Origin: Hwangdonia seohaensis
Lineage (GTDB): Bacteria; Bacteroidota; Bacteroidia; Flavobacteriales; Flavobacteriaceae
Reading direction: 5' to 3'
DNA: 64,000 nt
NCBI RefSeq assembly: GCF_031932625.1
Contig: NZ_JAVSCK010000005.1
Span: 310,001-374,000, forward strand
Shown piece after piece: positions 31,849 to 39,138 of this stretch. The notes under the pieces are model-generated. The model searched no databases. It saw only the letters and a program-made list of their open reading frames with translations, and was not told the origin of the DNA. Numbering within the stretch: the stretch's first letter is position 1; every line of letters begins with the position of its first letter. The translations under genes were made by a program, and so were the position numbers.

Positions 31849-32697
31849 ATGAGAAAAATACTAATACCTACCGATTTTTCTGAAAACGCCATCAACGCCA
31901 TACAATATGCCGTAGAATTATTCAAATATGAAATTAGCGAGTTTTACTTTATGCATGCCTATCAAGATGATATTTATGCAGACGAAGATTTATTGGACCA
32001 AGAATCTTTGGATAACGTTACAGCAATTATTAGCAAAAACTCCGAAGAAAAATTAAAAAGCACCTTAAAGTTTACCCACAGTGTGTCTCCAAACCCAAGG
32101 CACACGTACCATAGTATATCGTCCAATAACTTGTTGGTTGACGAGGCCAATAAAATTGTGGATGAGCAAAATATTGATATTGTTGTAATGGGAACCCGTG
32201 GTAAGACAAACGATAGAAAACTAACTTTTGGAAGTCACACTTTACAGGTTTTAAAATATGTGCAATGTCCGGTTTTGGCCATTCCGGAAAATTATAAATA
32301 CTCCCAACCAAGGCATATTCTTTTCCCAACAGATTACATGATACCGTATAAAAGGAGAGAGCTAAAATTACTATGCGAAATAGCAGTTCCTTTTAGGGCC
32401 GTAATAGATATGCTTTACATTTCTACGAGCAATAAATTATCATTACGGCAAAAAGACAATATGGCGTTTATTGAAAGGGAACTGTGCAAAAACACCATTA
32501 ATTTTAAAATAGAAAACAGCAAGCATATTATTAATGCCATTTACAAATACATTACAGAAAACAACACCGACATATTGGTTATGGTAAATACTAGATATTC
32601 TTTTTTGGAGAGTATGCTGTATCAATCTACCATAGACGAGTTGAGCTTAAATCTGAACATTCCGTTTTTGGCATTGCAAAATATGAGACGCAGTTAA
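31849..32697 (+). CDS. Universal stress protein, two-domain (2 of 4)
   Basis: A 282-residue double Usp. The start at 31849 is chosen because it gives the canonical beginning (MRKILIPTDFSENAINAIQY) and lies just after the -7 box at 31824-31831; the longer frame to 31801 would start inside the promoter. The N-terminal half has VMGTRGKTNDRKLTFGSH, the ATP-binding pattern; the second half (from LFPTDYMIPYKRRELKLLCE) lacks it. First gene of the operon usp2-usp3-usp4-nuclease-RNase-coiled coil. Confidence 0.88.
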   Translation: MRKILIPTDFSENAINAIQYAVELFKYEISEFYFMHAYQDDIYADEDLLDQESLDNVTAIISKNSEEKLKSTLKFTHSVSPNPRHTYHSISSNNLLVDEANKIVDEQNIDIVVMGTRGKTNDRKLTFGSHTLQVLKYVQCPVLAIPENYKYSQPRHILFPTDYMIPYKRRELKLLCEIAVPFRAVIDMLYISTSNKLSLRQKDNMAFIERELCKNTINFKIENSKHIINAIYKYITENNTDILVMVNTRYSFLESMLYQSTIDELSLNLNIPFLALQNMRRS

Positions 32698-32721
32698 CAA
32701 TCCATTAAAATTTTAAAAGCC

Positions 32722-33576
32722 ATGAAAAAAATACTTCTTCCCACCGATTTTTCTGAAAATTCCTGGAATGCCATATCCTATGCTTTACAGCTTTTTAAAA
32801 ACGAAACCTGTAAATTTTATTTGCTGAATACCTACACGCCAATAATCTATCACGTAGAATATGTATTGGTGCAACCGGCGCAATTTGGTTTGGTCGATGC
32901 GGTTAGGGAAAACTCCTTAAAACGGCTAAACGATTTTAAGGAGAAAATGACAGCAACGTTTAAAAATCCAAAGCATAGCATAGAAACTATGGCGGTTTTT
33001 AACACGCTTATTCCCGAAATTAAGGATGTTGTTGAAGAAAAAGAGATTGATTATATAGTTATGGGAACCAAAGGCGCAACGGGTGCCAAAGAGGTTTTGT
33101 TCGGAACAAATACCGTACATGTTTTTAAAAACGTAAAATGCCCGGTAATAGCCATTCCTGATGGCTTCGATTTTGAAATACCGCAAGAAGTTCTATTTCC
33201 AACAGATTATGAAATCGACTATAAATACCATCATATAAAACCCATATTAAACATCGTGTCACTTTATAATTCCCGTGTAAATGTTTTAAATGTGTCTTAT
33301 GGTTACGATTTGTCAGAAACCCAAAAATCACATAAAAAAACATTGGAAACCTATTTTTCGGATAATGAATGCTTATATCACAGTGTAAGTAATCAAAAGG
33401 TTCCGGAAGCAATAACTAAATTTCAATTAAGGAAAGAAGTGAACTTATTAATAATGATTAACAATAAACGGTCGTTTTTCGAGAATTTGTTTTTCAAATC
33501 CAAAATAAACCAAATCGGGTTTCATTTAAACGTTCCGTTTTTAGTCATTCCAGCAAAAACAATAAAAAAACATTAA
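32722..33576 (+). CDS. Universal stress protein, two-domain (3 of 4)
   Basis: A 284-residue double Usp (MKKILLPTDFSENSWNAISY) with VMGTKGATGAKEVLFGTN as ATP-binding motif near residue 113, and a second half without glycine motif (FPTDYEIDYKYHHIKPIL). Starts 24 bases after usp2 and is close to usp4 in sequence, so the array grew by duplication. Cytoplasmic, probably dimeric; ligand binding is expected only in the first half. Confidence 0.88.
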   Translation: MKKILLPTDFSENSWNAISYALQLFKNETCKFYLLNTYTPIIYHVEYVLVQPAQFGLVDAVRENSLKRLNDFKEKMTATFKNPKHSIETMAVFNTLIPEIKDVVEEKEIDYIVMGTKGATGAKEVLFGTNTVHVFKNVKCPVIAIPDGFDFEIPQEVLFPTDYEIDYKYHHIKPILNIVSLYNSRVNVLNVSYGYDLSETQKSHKKTLETYFSDNECLYHSVSNQKVPEAITKFQLRKEVNLLIMINNKRSFFENLFFKSKINQIGFHLNVPFLVIPAKTIKKH

Positions 33577-33587
33577 AATAAAAAACA

Positions 33588-34418
33588 ATGAAACGCCATA
33601 TTTTACTTCCAACAGATTTTTCGGATAACTCATGGAGTGCCACAGTGTACGCCTTAAAGCTTTATGCCAACGAACCGTGCACCTTTTATTTTTTAAACTC
33701 CGTGAATATTAAGGTTTCTAAGCTATCCAACCTTTCAAACAAATTATTGAAAATAATGCGAGAAGACGCCAAGACCGAGTTAAAAGATTTAAAGGCATTG
33801 GCCGAAACCAGTACTGCCAACCCAAATCATGATTTTAAAACCATTTTAAGTTCAGAAGATTTATTATCCGCTGTAAAAAATGCGGTTAAAAAATGGCAAA
33901 TCGATCTAATCGTTATGGGAACAAAAGGCGCCACCGGTGCAAAAGAGTTTTTCTTTGGCAGTAATACCGTACGGGTTATTAATAGCTTTAGAAATTGTCC
34001 CGTTTTAATTGTGCCGGAAGAGTACGATTTTATCACACCAAAACAAATTGCTTTCCCAACAGACTACAACCGCTTTTATGGAATGGATGAAATAGAGCCG
34101 TTAACAAAACTAGCAGATTTACACGACTCTAAAATTAGAATTGTACATATAAATGAAAAAGAAGAACTCAGCGATATCCAGGAATATAACCTGATGATTT
34201 TACAAAGCCATTTAAACAATCACGATTACAGCTTGCATTGGATGCCTAAGTATGATAAAAAAACGGCAGAAATCAACGATTTTATTGAAGAACTGGATAT
34301 AGACATGTTAGCTATGGTGAACTATAAACAAAGTTTTATAGAAAAAATAGTAAACGAACCCATTATAAAGAAGATAGGATTTAAACCCACCATTCCGTTT
34401 TTGGTGATACCGGAATAA
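33588..34418 (+). CDS. Universal stress protein, two-domain (4 of 4)
   Basis: A 276-residue double Usp (MKRHILLPTDFSDNSWSATV) with VMGTKGATGAKEFFFGSN as ATP-binding motif, and a degenerate second half (AFPTDYNRFYGMDEIEPLTK). Starts 11 bases after usp3. The four proteins share length and the pattern of an intact first and degenerate second domain. The next gene starts 71 bases on with no clear promoter between. Confidence 0.88.
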   Translation: MKRHILLPTDFSDNSWSATVYALKLYANEPCTFYFLNSVNIKVSKLSNLSNKLLKIMREDAKTELKDLKALAETSTANPNHDFKTILSSEDLLSAVKNAVKKWQIDLIVMGTKGATGAKEFFFGSNTVRVINSFRNCPVLIVPEEYDFITPKQIAFPTDYNRFYGMDEIEPLTKLADLHDSKIRIVHINEKEELSDIQEYNLMILQSHLNNHDYSLHWMPKYDKKTAEINDFIEELDIDMLAMVNYKQSFIEKIVNEPIIKKIGFKPTIPFLVIPE

Positions 34419-34489
34419 GTTGATTGGGTCACGTTCACCAACTTGTCAAATTACATTAAAACGACTTAACAACCTTAAATTTTACAGCC

Positions 34490-35338
34490 TTGACCATGAA
34501 ACCAGCTTCAATAGAAATTATTAAATCCTCTGGTGAAAAAGTAAAGTTTTCATTGGATAAATTAAAAGCATCCTTAAAACGCACTGGCGCAGATCATCAA
34601 ACGGTCAATCAAATAGTTGATAAGGTTAGGGACGAACTTTACCAAGGCATTTCAACAAAAGAAATCTATAACAGGGCGTTTTCATTACTAAAAAGAAAGA
34701 AAAGCCATTTTGCATCAAAATACAAACTTAAAAAAGCCATTTACGAGCTGGGACCAACGGGTTTTCCTTTTGAGCGTTTTATAAGTGCCATTTTGCAATA
34801 TTCTGGTTATGAAACCGAGGTTGGTAAAATTTTACAAGGCAAATGCGTAACCCACGAAATTGATGTTATAGCGCAAAAAAACAATGAAACCACGGTAATA
34901 GAGTGTAAGTTCCATAATGAAGAAGGCCTTAATTGCAATGTAAAAATACCGCTTTACATAAATTCACGCTACAACGATATAAAGTCCCATTGGCATGCCA
35001 AAGATAAAAACAAATCCACGCTTACCAAGGGTTGGGTGGTAACCAACACGCGTTTTACAACAGATGCGATACAATATGGCAATTGTGCAAATTTGTATTT
35101 ATTGAGTTGGGATTACCCCGAAAATGATGGCTTAAAAGATAGAATAGACCGATTGGGATTGTACCCAATTACGGTTTCAACATTGCTAACCAACAGGGAA
35201 AAACAGTTTTTGTTAAGTAGAGATGTGGTGCTGTGCCGATCACTAATTGGCGATGCGTTTTACTTGGACCATTTAGGGGTTTCTGAAATACGAAAAGAAA
35301 AAATACTGAATGAAATAAAAATGCTTTGTAATCATTAA
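34490..35338 (+). CDS. ATP-cone domain fused to a Mrr-type (PD-(D/E)xK) nuclease-like domain
   Basis: A 282-residue protein. Residues 1-90 match the ATP-cone nucleotide-sensing domain known from ribonucleotide reductases and NrdR (IEIIKSSGEKVKFSLDKLKA, then GISTKEIYNRAFSLLKRKK). Residues 90-190 look like a restriction-endonuclease fold of the Mrr type: FERFISAILQYSGYETEV, then HEIDVIAQ (Asp123) and TVIECKFH (Glu136, Lys138), the PD-(D/E)xK set. The C-terminal 90 residues are helical. It would be a nuclease or nuclease-like protein gated by ATP/dATP. Cotranscribed with usp genes and, five bases on, with a beta-CASP RNase-like gene. The target is unknown. Confidence 0.85.
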   Translation: MTMKPASIEIIKSSGEKVKFSLDKLKASLKRTGADHQTVNQIVDKVRDELYQGISTKEIYNRAFSLLKRKKSHFASKYKLKKAIYELGPTGFPFERFISAILQYSGYETEVGKILQGKCVTHEIDVIAQKNNETTVIECKFHNEEGLNCNVKIPLYINSRYNDIKSHWHAKDKNKSTLTKGWVVTNTRFTTDAIQYGNCANLYLLSWDYPENDGLKDRIDRLGLYPITVSTLLTNREKQFLLSRDVVLCRSLIGDAFYLDHLGVSEIRKEKILNEIKMLCNH

Positions 35339-35343
35339 TAGCT

Positions 35344-36717
35344 ATGGAAAAGTTTGTTAAAATCAATTTTTTGGGAGCAGCAGGTGTTGTAACGGGTTCT
35401 AAATTTCTTTTGGAAACCTCGGAAAAAAACATATTGATCGATTGCGGCATGTTTCAGGGCTTAAAGGAATTAAGGGAGCTTAATTGGAGCAATTTACCTA
35501 TTAATGTTGAAACCATTGATTTGGTTTTGCTTACGCACGGCCATTTAGATCATGTTGGGTATTTGCCACGATTAATAAAACAGGGGTTTACAGGTAAAAT
35601 TATAGGAACGGCACCAACTTTGGCTATTGCTGAAATTATTTTAAATGACAGCGCTAAAATACACGAAGAAGAAGCCAAAAAAGCAAACCAGGAAAAATAC
35701 ACAAAACACCATCCGGCTTTACCTTTTTACACCAAGTTTGAAGCAGAAAAAACCATTGCGCGGTTTCAAGTTGGAATACCCGACAAATGGGTTACCCTAT
35801 CCGGAAATATATCGTATCGATTTAAGTACAACGGGCACATTATTGGCGCTACTTTTATCGAATTGGATATTAGCGGAAAACGCTTCGTGTTTTCGGGCGA
35901 TATTGGCAGACCAAACGATTATTTGTTGGATAGCCCCAAAAAACCAGAATGGGCAGACTTTTTATTTGTTGAAAGTACTTATGGCAATAAATTGCACCCA
36001 GATGAAAATATTGAAGCCCTTTTATCCAAACTCATCAAAGAAACCATTCATAAAAAAGGGAATTTAATCATTCCAAGTTTTGCGGTAGAACGCTTGCAAA
36101 CACTCATGTATTTACTTTGGAAACTCTACAGGGAAAACAAAATACCCAACATTCCTATTTTTATAGATAGCCCTATGGGAAATAATGTTTTGGAGGTTTT
36201 TAACCGATTTCCGAAGTGGCACAAATTATCAATGGCCGACTATAACGCCATGTGCAATCATGTAAATATTATTCAATCTTATAAAGAAACTTGGGAAACT
36301 ATTGACGATAAACGCTCTAAAATAATTATTGCAGGTAGCGGCATGGTAACGGGTGGTAGGGTGCTTACCTATTTGCAACAACTTATAGACGAGCCTTCAA
36401 CAACCGTATTATTGGTAGGCTATCAAGCCGAAGGAACCAGAGGCAGGCAGTTACAGGAAGGCGCTCACGAAATACGCTTTTTCGGAAAATACTATCCGGT
36501 AAAAGCTACTATTAAGTGTGTTGAAAGTCTATCGGCACATGCCGATCAAAAGGATTTGCTCGATTGGATGGGCAACATAAAAAACATACCGGAAACCGTG
36601 TATTTAATTCACGGCGAATCAACTGCTTTAGATGCCTTTCGGGTTAAAATACAAGACACGTATGGTTGGCAGGTTAAAATACCGAAACTCACTGATGTTG
36701 AAAAAGTAAGGCTATAA
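35344..36717 (+). CDS. MBL-fold beta-CASP RNase-like protein (RNA-specificity type)
   Basis: A 457-residue metallo-beta-lactamase fold protein with HGHLDH (His65, His67, Asp69, His70), a later FSGDIGRP, the beta-CASP domain with ESTYGN and IIIAGSGMVTGGR, and the C-terminal RMMBL motif SLSAHADQKDLLDW. This is the CPSF73/YSH1-like bacterial family, acting as endo- or exoribonuclease. It follows the ATP-cone nuclease gene by five bases in the FNR-controlled usp operon, which suggests RNA turnover during energy limitation. Family call firm; the RNA target is unknown. Confidence 0.92.
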   Translation: MEKFVKINFLGAAGVVTGSKFLLETSEKNILIDCGMFQGLKELRELNWSNLPINVETIDLVLLTHGHLDHVGYLPRLIKQGFTGKIIGTAPTLAIAEIILNDSAKIHEEEAKKANQEKYTKHHPALPFYTKFEAEKTIARFQVGIPDKWVTLSGNISYRFKYNGHIIGATFIELDISGKRFVFSGDIGRPNDYLLDSPKKPEWADFLFVESTYGNKLHPDENIEALLSKLIKETIHKKGNLIIPSFAVERLQTLMYLLWKLYRENKIPNIPIFIDSPMGNNVLEVFNRFPKWHKLSMADYNAMCNHVNIIQSYKETWETIDDKRSKIIIAGSGMVTGGRVLTYLQQLIDEPSTTVLLVGYQAEGTRGRQLQEGAHEIRFFGKYYPVKATIKCVESLSAHADQKDLLDWMGNIKNIPETVYLIHGESTALDAFRVKIQDTYGWQVKIPKLTDVEKVRL

Positions 36718-36737
36718 TTTTTAAAATCATTACCAAA

Positions 36738-37151
36738 ATGAAAAAACAACAAACATATACCAGCTTTAGTCGTACTAAAACCATTGAAGAATTGCATTAC
36801 CATATTTTGAGAGATATAGCCAATCTTGAAAATATACAGTTTGAACTAAAATTTTATAAATCTTTACTAAGCAAATCCATTTACAAACCCCAAGAAATGA
36901 ATTTATATGAAAACTTGGTTAAATACAAACGAGAATTACATGTTTTAAAAAAAGACAATAAGGCTTTGCTGAGCGAGTTAAATTTACATACCAATCAAAT
37001 TGAAAAGATGAAGTTTGAGGGTTTGGTTTGTGATAACATTGTCATAAAAAAGCACGACGATTTAGAGCTAAATATATTCAATTTTAAATCTGAAATTTTC
37101 GACTTTAAATTTAGACTGTTTCAATATCTAGAAAGTGTTTTTATTCCTTAA
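36738..37151 (+). CDS. Coiled-coil protein of unknown function
   Basis: A 137-residue, largely helical protein (TIEELHYHILRDIANLENIQ, YENLVKYKRELHVLKKDNKA, LNLHTNQIEKMKFEG) with heptad-like hydrophobic spacing. No family recognised. Starts 20 bases after the RNase-like gene and seems to be the last gene of the operon that begins at 31849. Confidence 0.7.
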   Translation: MKKQQTYTSFSRTKTIEELHYHILRDIANLENIQFELKFYKSLLSKSIYKPQEMNLYENLVKYKRELHVLKKDNKALLSELNLHTNQIEKMKFEGLVCDNIVIKKHDDLELNIFNFKSEIFDFKFRLFQYLESVFIP

Positions 37152-37190
37152 ACAAACGTCGTAAAATACATAAAAAACGCTGTAAATGGC

Positions 37191-37233
37191 TGATATATAT
37201 CATTGTAAAACCACTTTGCTATAAATATATTAG
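37191..37233 (+). promoter_or_regulatory. FNR/CRP-type site plus -7 box before hsp20
   Basis: A perfect palindrome TGAT-ATAT-ATCA (37191-37202), 23 bases, TATATTAG (37226-37233), 37 bases before the ATG. Confidence 0.82.
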
Positions 37234-37270
37234 TGTTGTAATTGTACGTTTAACTTAAAAATATAATGTT

Positions 37271-37789
37271 ATGTCAACACTTTTAAAACGCAGAAAACGA
37301 AATAGATTATCGCCATTTGAGAGCAGATTATTAACGCCTTGGAACCATAATTTATTAAGACCTTGGGGAAGCAGATTGTTTAACCCAAATTTGAATAACC
37401 TTTCAAGATTTGACGATGTTTTTGATGATGCATTTTTTGCAGATGATAGTTTAATGCCAGCTTTGAACGTAAAAGAACAAAAAGAAGGTTTTGAAATTGA
37501 ATTTGCAGCTCCCGGGTTTAACAAAAAGGATTTTGAAGTTACCATTGAAGATGATGTGCTTCATGTTTGCGCAGAAAAGGAAATGGAAGACGAGCAAAAG
37601 GAAGATGATTATTCCCGTAAAGAGTTTAGTTATGAATCCTTTAAAAGATCAATGATGCTTCCGCCTTCGGTAGATTTAAACCAAGATGTAAAGGCATCAT
37701 ATAAAAATGGCATTCTAAAATTAAAGTTATTAAAGCAAGACAATGTTTTGGAAAAAGAAATTCCTAAAAAAGTTATTGAAGTGCTTTAG
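37271..37789 (+). CDS. Small heat-shock protein (Hsp20 / alpha-crystallin family)
   Basis: A 172-residue chaperone with an Arg-rich N-terminal arm, the alpha-crystallin domain at about residues 60-160 (IEFAAPGFNKKDFEVTIEDD, FSYESFKRSMMLPPSVDLNQ, VKASYKNGILKLKL) and a C-terminal tail of the IxI/V type. It holds unfolding proteins without ATP, which suits energy-limited cells. It has its own FNR-type promoter and a terminator after it. Confidence 0.93.
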   Translation: MSTLLKRRKRNRLSPFESRLLTPWNHNLLRPWGSRLFNPNLNNLSRFDDVFDDAFFADDSLMPALNVKEQKEGFEIEFAAPGFNKKDFEVTIEDDVLHVCAEKEMEDEQKEDDYSRKEFSYESFKRSMMLPPSVDLNQDVKASYKNGILKLKLLKQDNVLEKEIPKKVIEVL

Positions 37790-37802
37790 CAGCTTGTTTA
37801 AG

Positions 37803-37844
37803 GCAGAACGTAATTGGCTTATAAATTACTTTCTGCTTTTTTTT
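37803..37844 (+). terminator. hsp20 terminator
   Basis: GCAGAA-c-GTAATT pairs with AATTAC-t-TTCTGC, followed by eight T. Confidence 0.75.
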
Positions 37845-37863
37845 AATCTTAAAATAACTTAAA

Positions 37864-38532
37864 ATGAAATACTTAAAACTATTCGGGGTTTTCTTATTGC
37901 TTGCTAGTTGCTCAACAACACAATTGGTTGAAAACTGGAAAAATCCAGATATTGATATTTACAACCCAAGTAAAATTTTAATTGTGGGTGTGACTTCAAA
38001 TTTAGAAGCGAGAGAACAATTTGAAAACAAATTAAAAGCAGAATACGAATCTAGAGGCATAGAAGCAGTAACGGGTTTAGAGCAATTTGAAGCGTCGTTC
38101 ACCTCAGAAAAACAGTCGGAAGAAGAATTAAAACGGTTAGAGAACAACCTTATTGCAGACGGGTTTGATACTATTTTATTCACAAAGGTAATTGGAGTAG
38201 AAGACAAAATTTCGTACAGAAATGATTATCACCAATATGATAATACATATAGGAGGTTTAGTGAAGATTATTTAAAATATCAAGATGCCTTTTACAACCC
38301 GGAGTATTATAACGAATATACCGTTTATCATGCCGAAACATCTATGTATTGCATTTGCCCTACAAAAGACAGGGAATTAATTTGGAAGGGTTATATAGAT
38401 ATTATCGATCCAGAATCTGTGAAAGAAACCGTAAACGATTACGTTAGGTTGGTTATGGTGGTTTTAGAAGAACAACAACTTACCAATCCAAAACCATTAA
38501 TTGATGAAACCAATACAGAAGCTATTAAATAA
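37864..38532 (+). CDS. Lipoprotein of unknown function
   Basis: A 222-residue lipoprotein (lipobox LLASC, Cys16). The sequence VENWKNPDIDIYNPSKILIV, then EQFENKLKAEYESRGIEAVT and NLIADGFDTILFTKVIGVED, has the alpha/beta look of periplasmic proteins that follow the pattern of DUF4136-like families, but I cannot name it. It lies after the hsp20 terminator with no FNR-type site of its own, so whether it belongs to the island's control is open. Confidence 0.7.
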   Translation: MKYLKLFGVFLLLASCSTTQLVENWKNPDIDIYNPSKILIVGVTSNLEAREQFENKLKAEYESRGIEAVTGLEQFEASFTSEKQSEEELKRLENNLIADGFDTILFTKVIGVEDKISYRNDYHQYDNTYRRFSEDYLKYQDAFYNPEYYNEYTVYHAETSMYCICPTKDRELIWKGYIDIIDPESVKETVNDYVRLVMVVLEEQQLTNPKPLIDETNTEAIK

Positions 38533-38534
38533 TA

Positions 38535-38570
38535 ATTGAGGTAATGATAAACAGCACGATTGCCCTCAAT
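38535..38570 (+). terminator. Possible terminator after the 37864 lipoprotein gene
   Basis: AATTGAGG and CCTCAATT pair across a 22-base loop, followed by a short T run. The stem is short, so this is weaker than the other terminators. Confidence 0.45.
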
Positions 38571-38643
38571 TTTAAAAATTTATAAAATATATGGATATGT
38601 ATAATTTATGCTTATTTTGAGTACTGAATTTTTCAAAAACCAT

Positions 38644-38651
38644 TATCTTTA
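38644..38651 (+). promoter_or_regulatory. -7 box TATCTTTA with near-leaderless start
   Basis: The box ends five bases before the GTG start at 38657, so the transcript should begin at or very near the start codon. Confidence 0.4.
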
Positions 38652-38656
38652 CAAAA

Positions 38657-39055
38657 GTGAGTAAGCTAATATCCATATCGTTGTCTTTTGTTATCCTGAT
38701 GCAAAGTTTTGGGTTTCATATTAATGATATTGCTCAGATAGATGAATTTATTGAGCATGCGAAATTCCATAATGAACAATACGGAGATAACGTTTTTGTG
38801 TTTATCTCAAAACATTACGGAGAGCAAAAAAAAGACCATGAAAAAGAGCAGCATGATGGAAATGAAGATCATGAGCAATTGCCTTTTCAGCATCAAACCC
38901 ACATAGCTTCAATAACGGATTTTGTATTAAACACCTATATTCAAGTATTGAAAACACCCGAGTTTTCTGAGTTTAAAACACATCATTTTTACTATCAAGC
39001 AACTTCCTCTTCACTTCACGTAGACGGACTTTTTCAGCCACCACAGTTGGTATAA
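38657..39055 (+). CDS. Small His-rich secreted protein upstream of CusA-type efflux genes
   Basis: A 132-residue protein starting with GTG. It has an N-terminal hydrophobic signal segment (LISISLSFVILMQSFGF), a charged middle with many His (KKDHEKEQHDGNEDHEQLPF) and a C-terminal end FQPPQLV. The ending and size resemble the protein at 60831 (ends FHPPRV), which likewise precedes a metal-transport gene. Small proteins of this sort before RND metal pumps are probably metal-responsive periplasmic partners; that role is inference. Starts 84 bases before the pump gene. Confidence 0.65.
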   Translation: MSKLISISLSFVILMQSFGFHINDIAQIDEFIEHAKFHNEQYGDNVFVFISKHYGEQKKDHEKEQHDGNEDHEQLPFQHQTHIASITDFVLNTYIQVLKTPEFSEFKTHHFYYQATSSSLHVDGLFQPPQLV

Positions 39056-39138
39056 ATAATCACAGGCCTTTTTATTTTTTGTTGCAAGTCAATTCCCCCG
39101 ACCTGTAACTGTTCATTTTGATTATTTTATAAAAAAGT

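Noticed and set aside
38609..38620. Site for the FNR-type regulator before the small protein at 38657, by analogy with the one at 60783
   Set aside because: The bases at the expected distance (TGCTTATTTTGA) keep only TG and GA; not distinguishable from chance.
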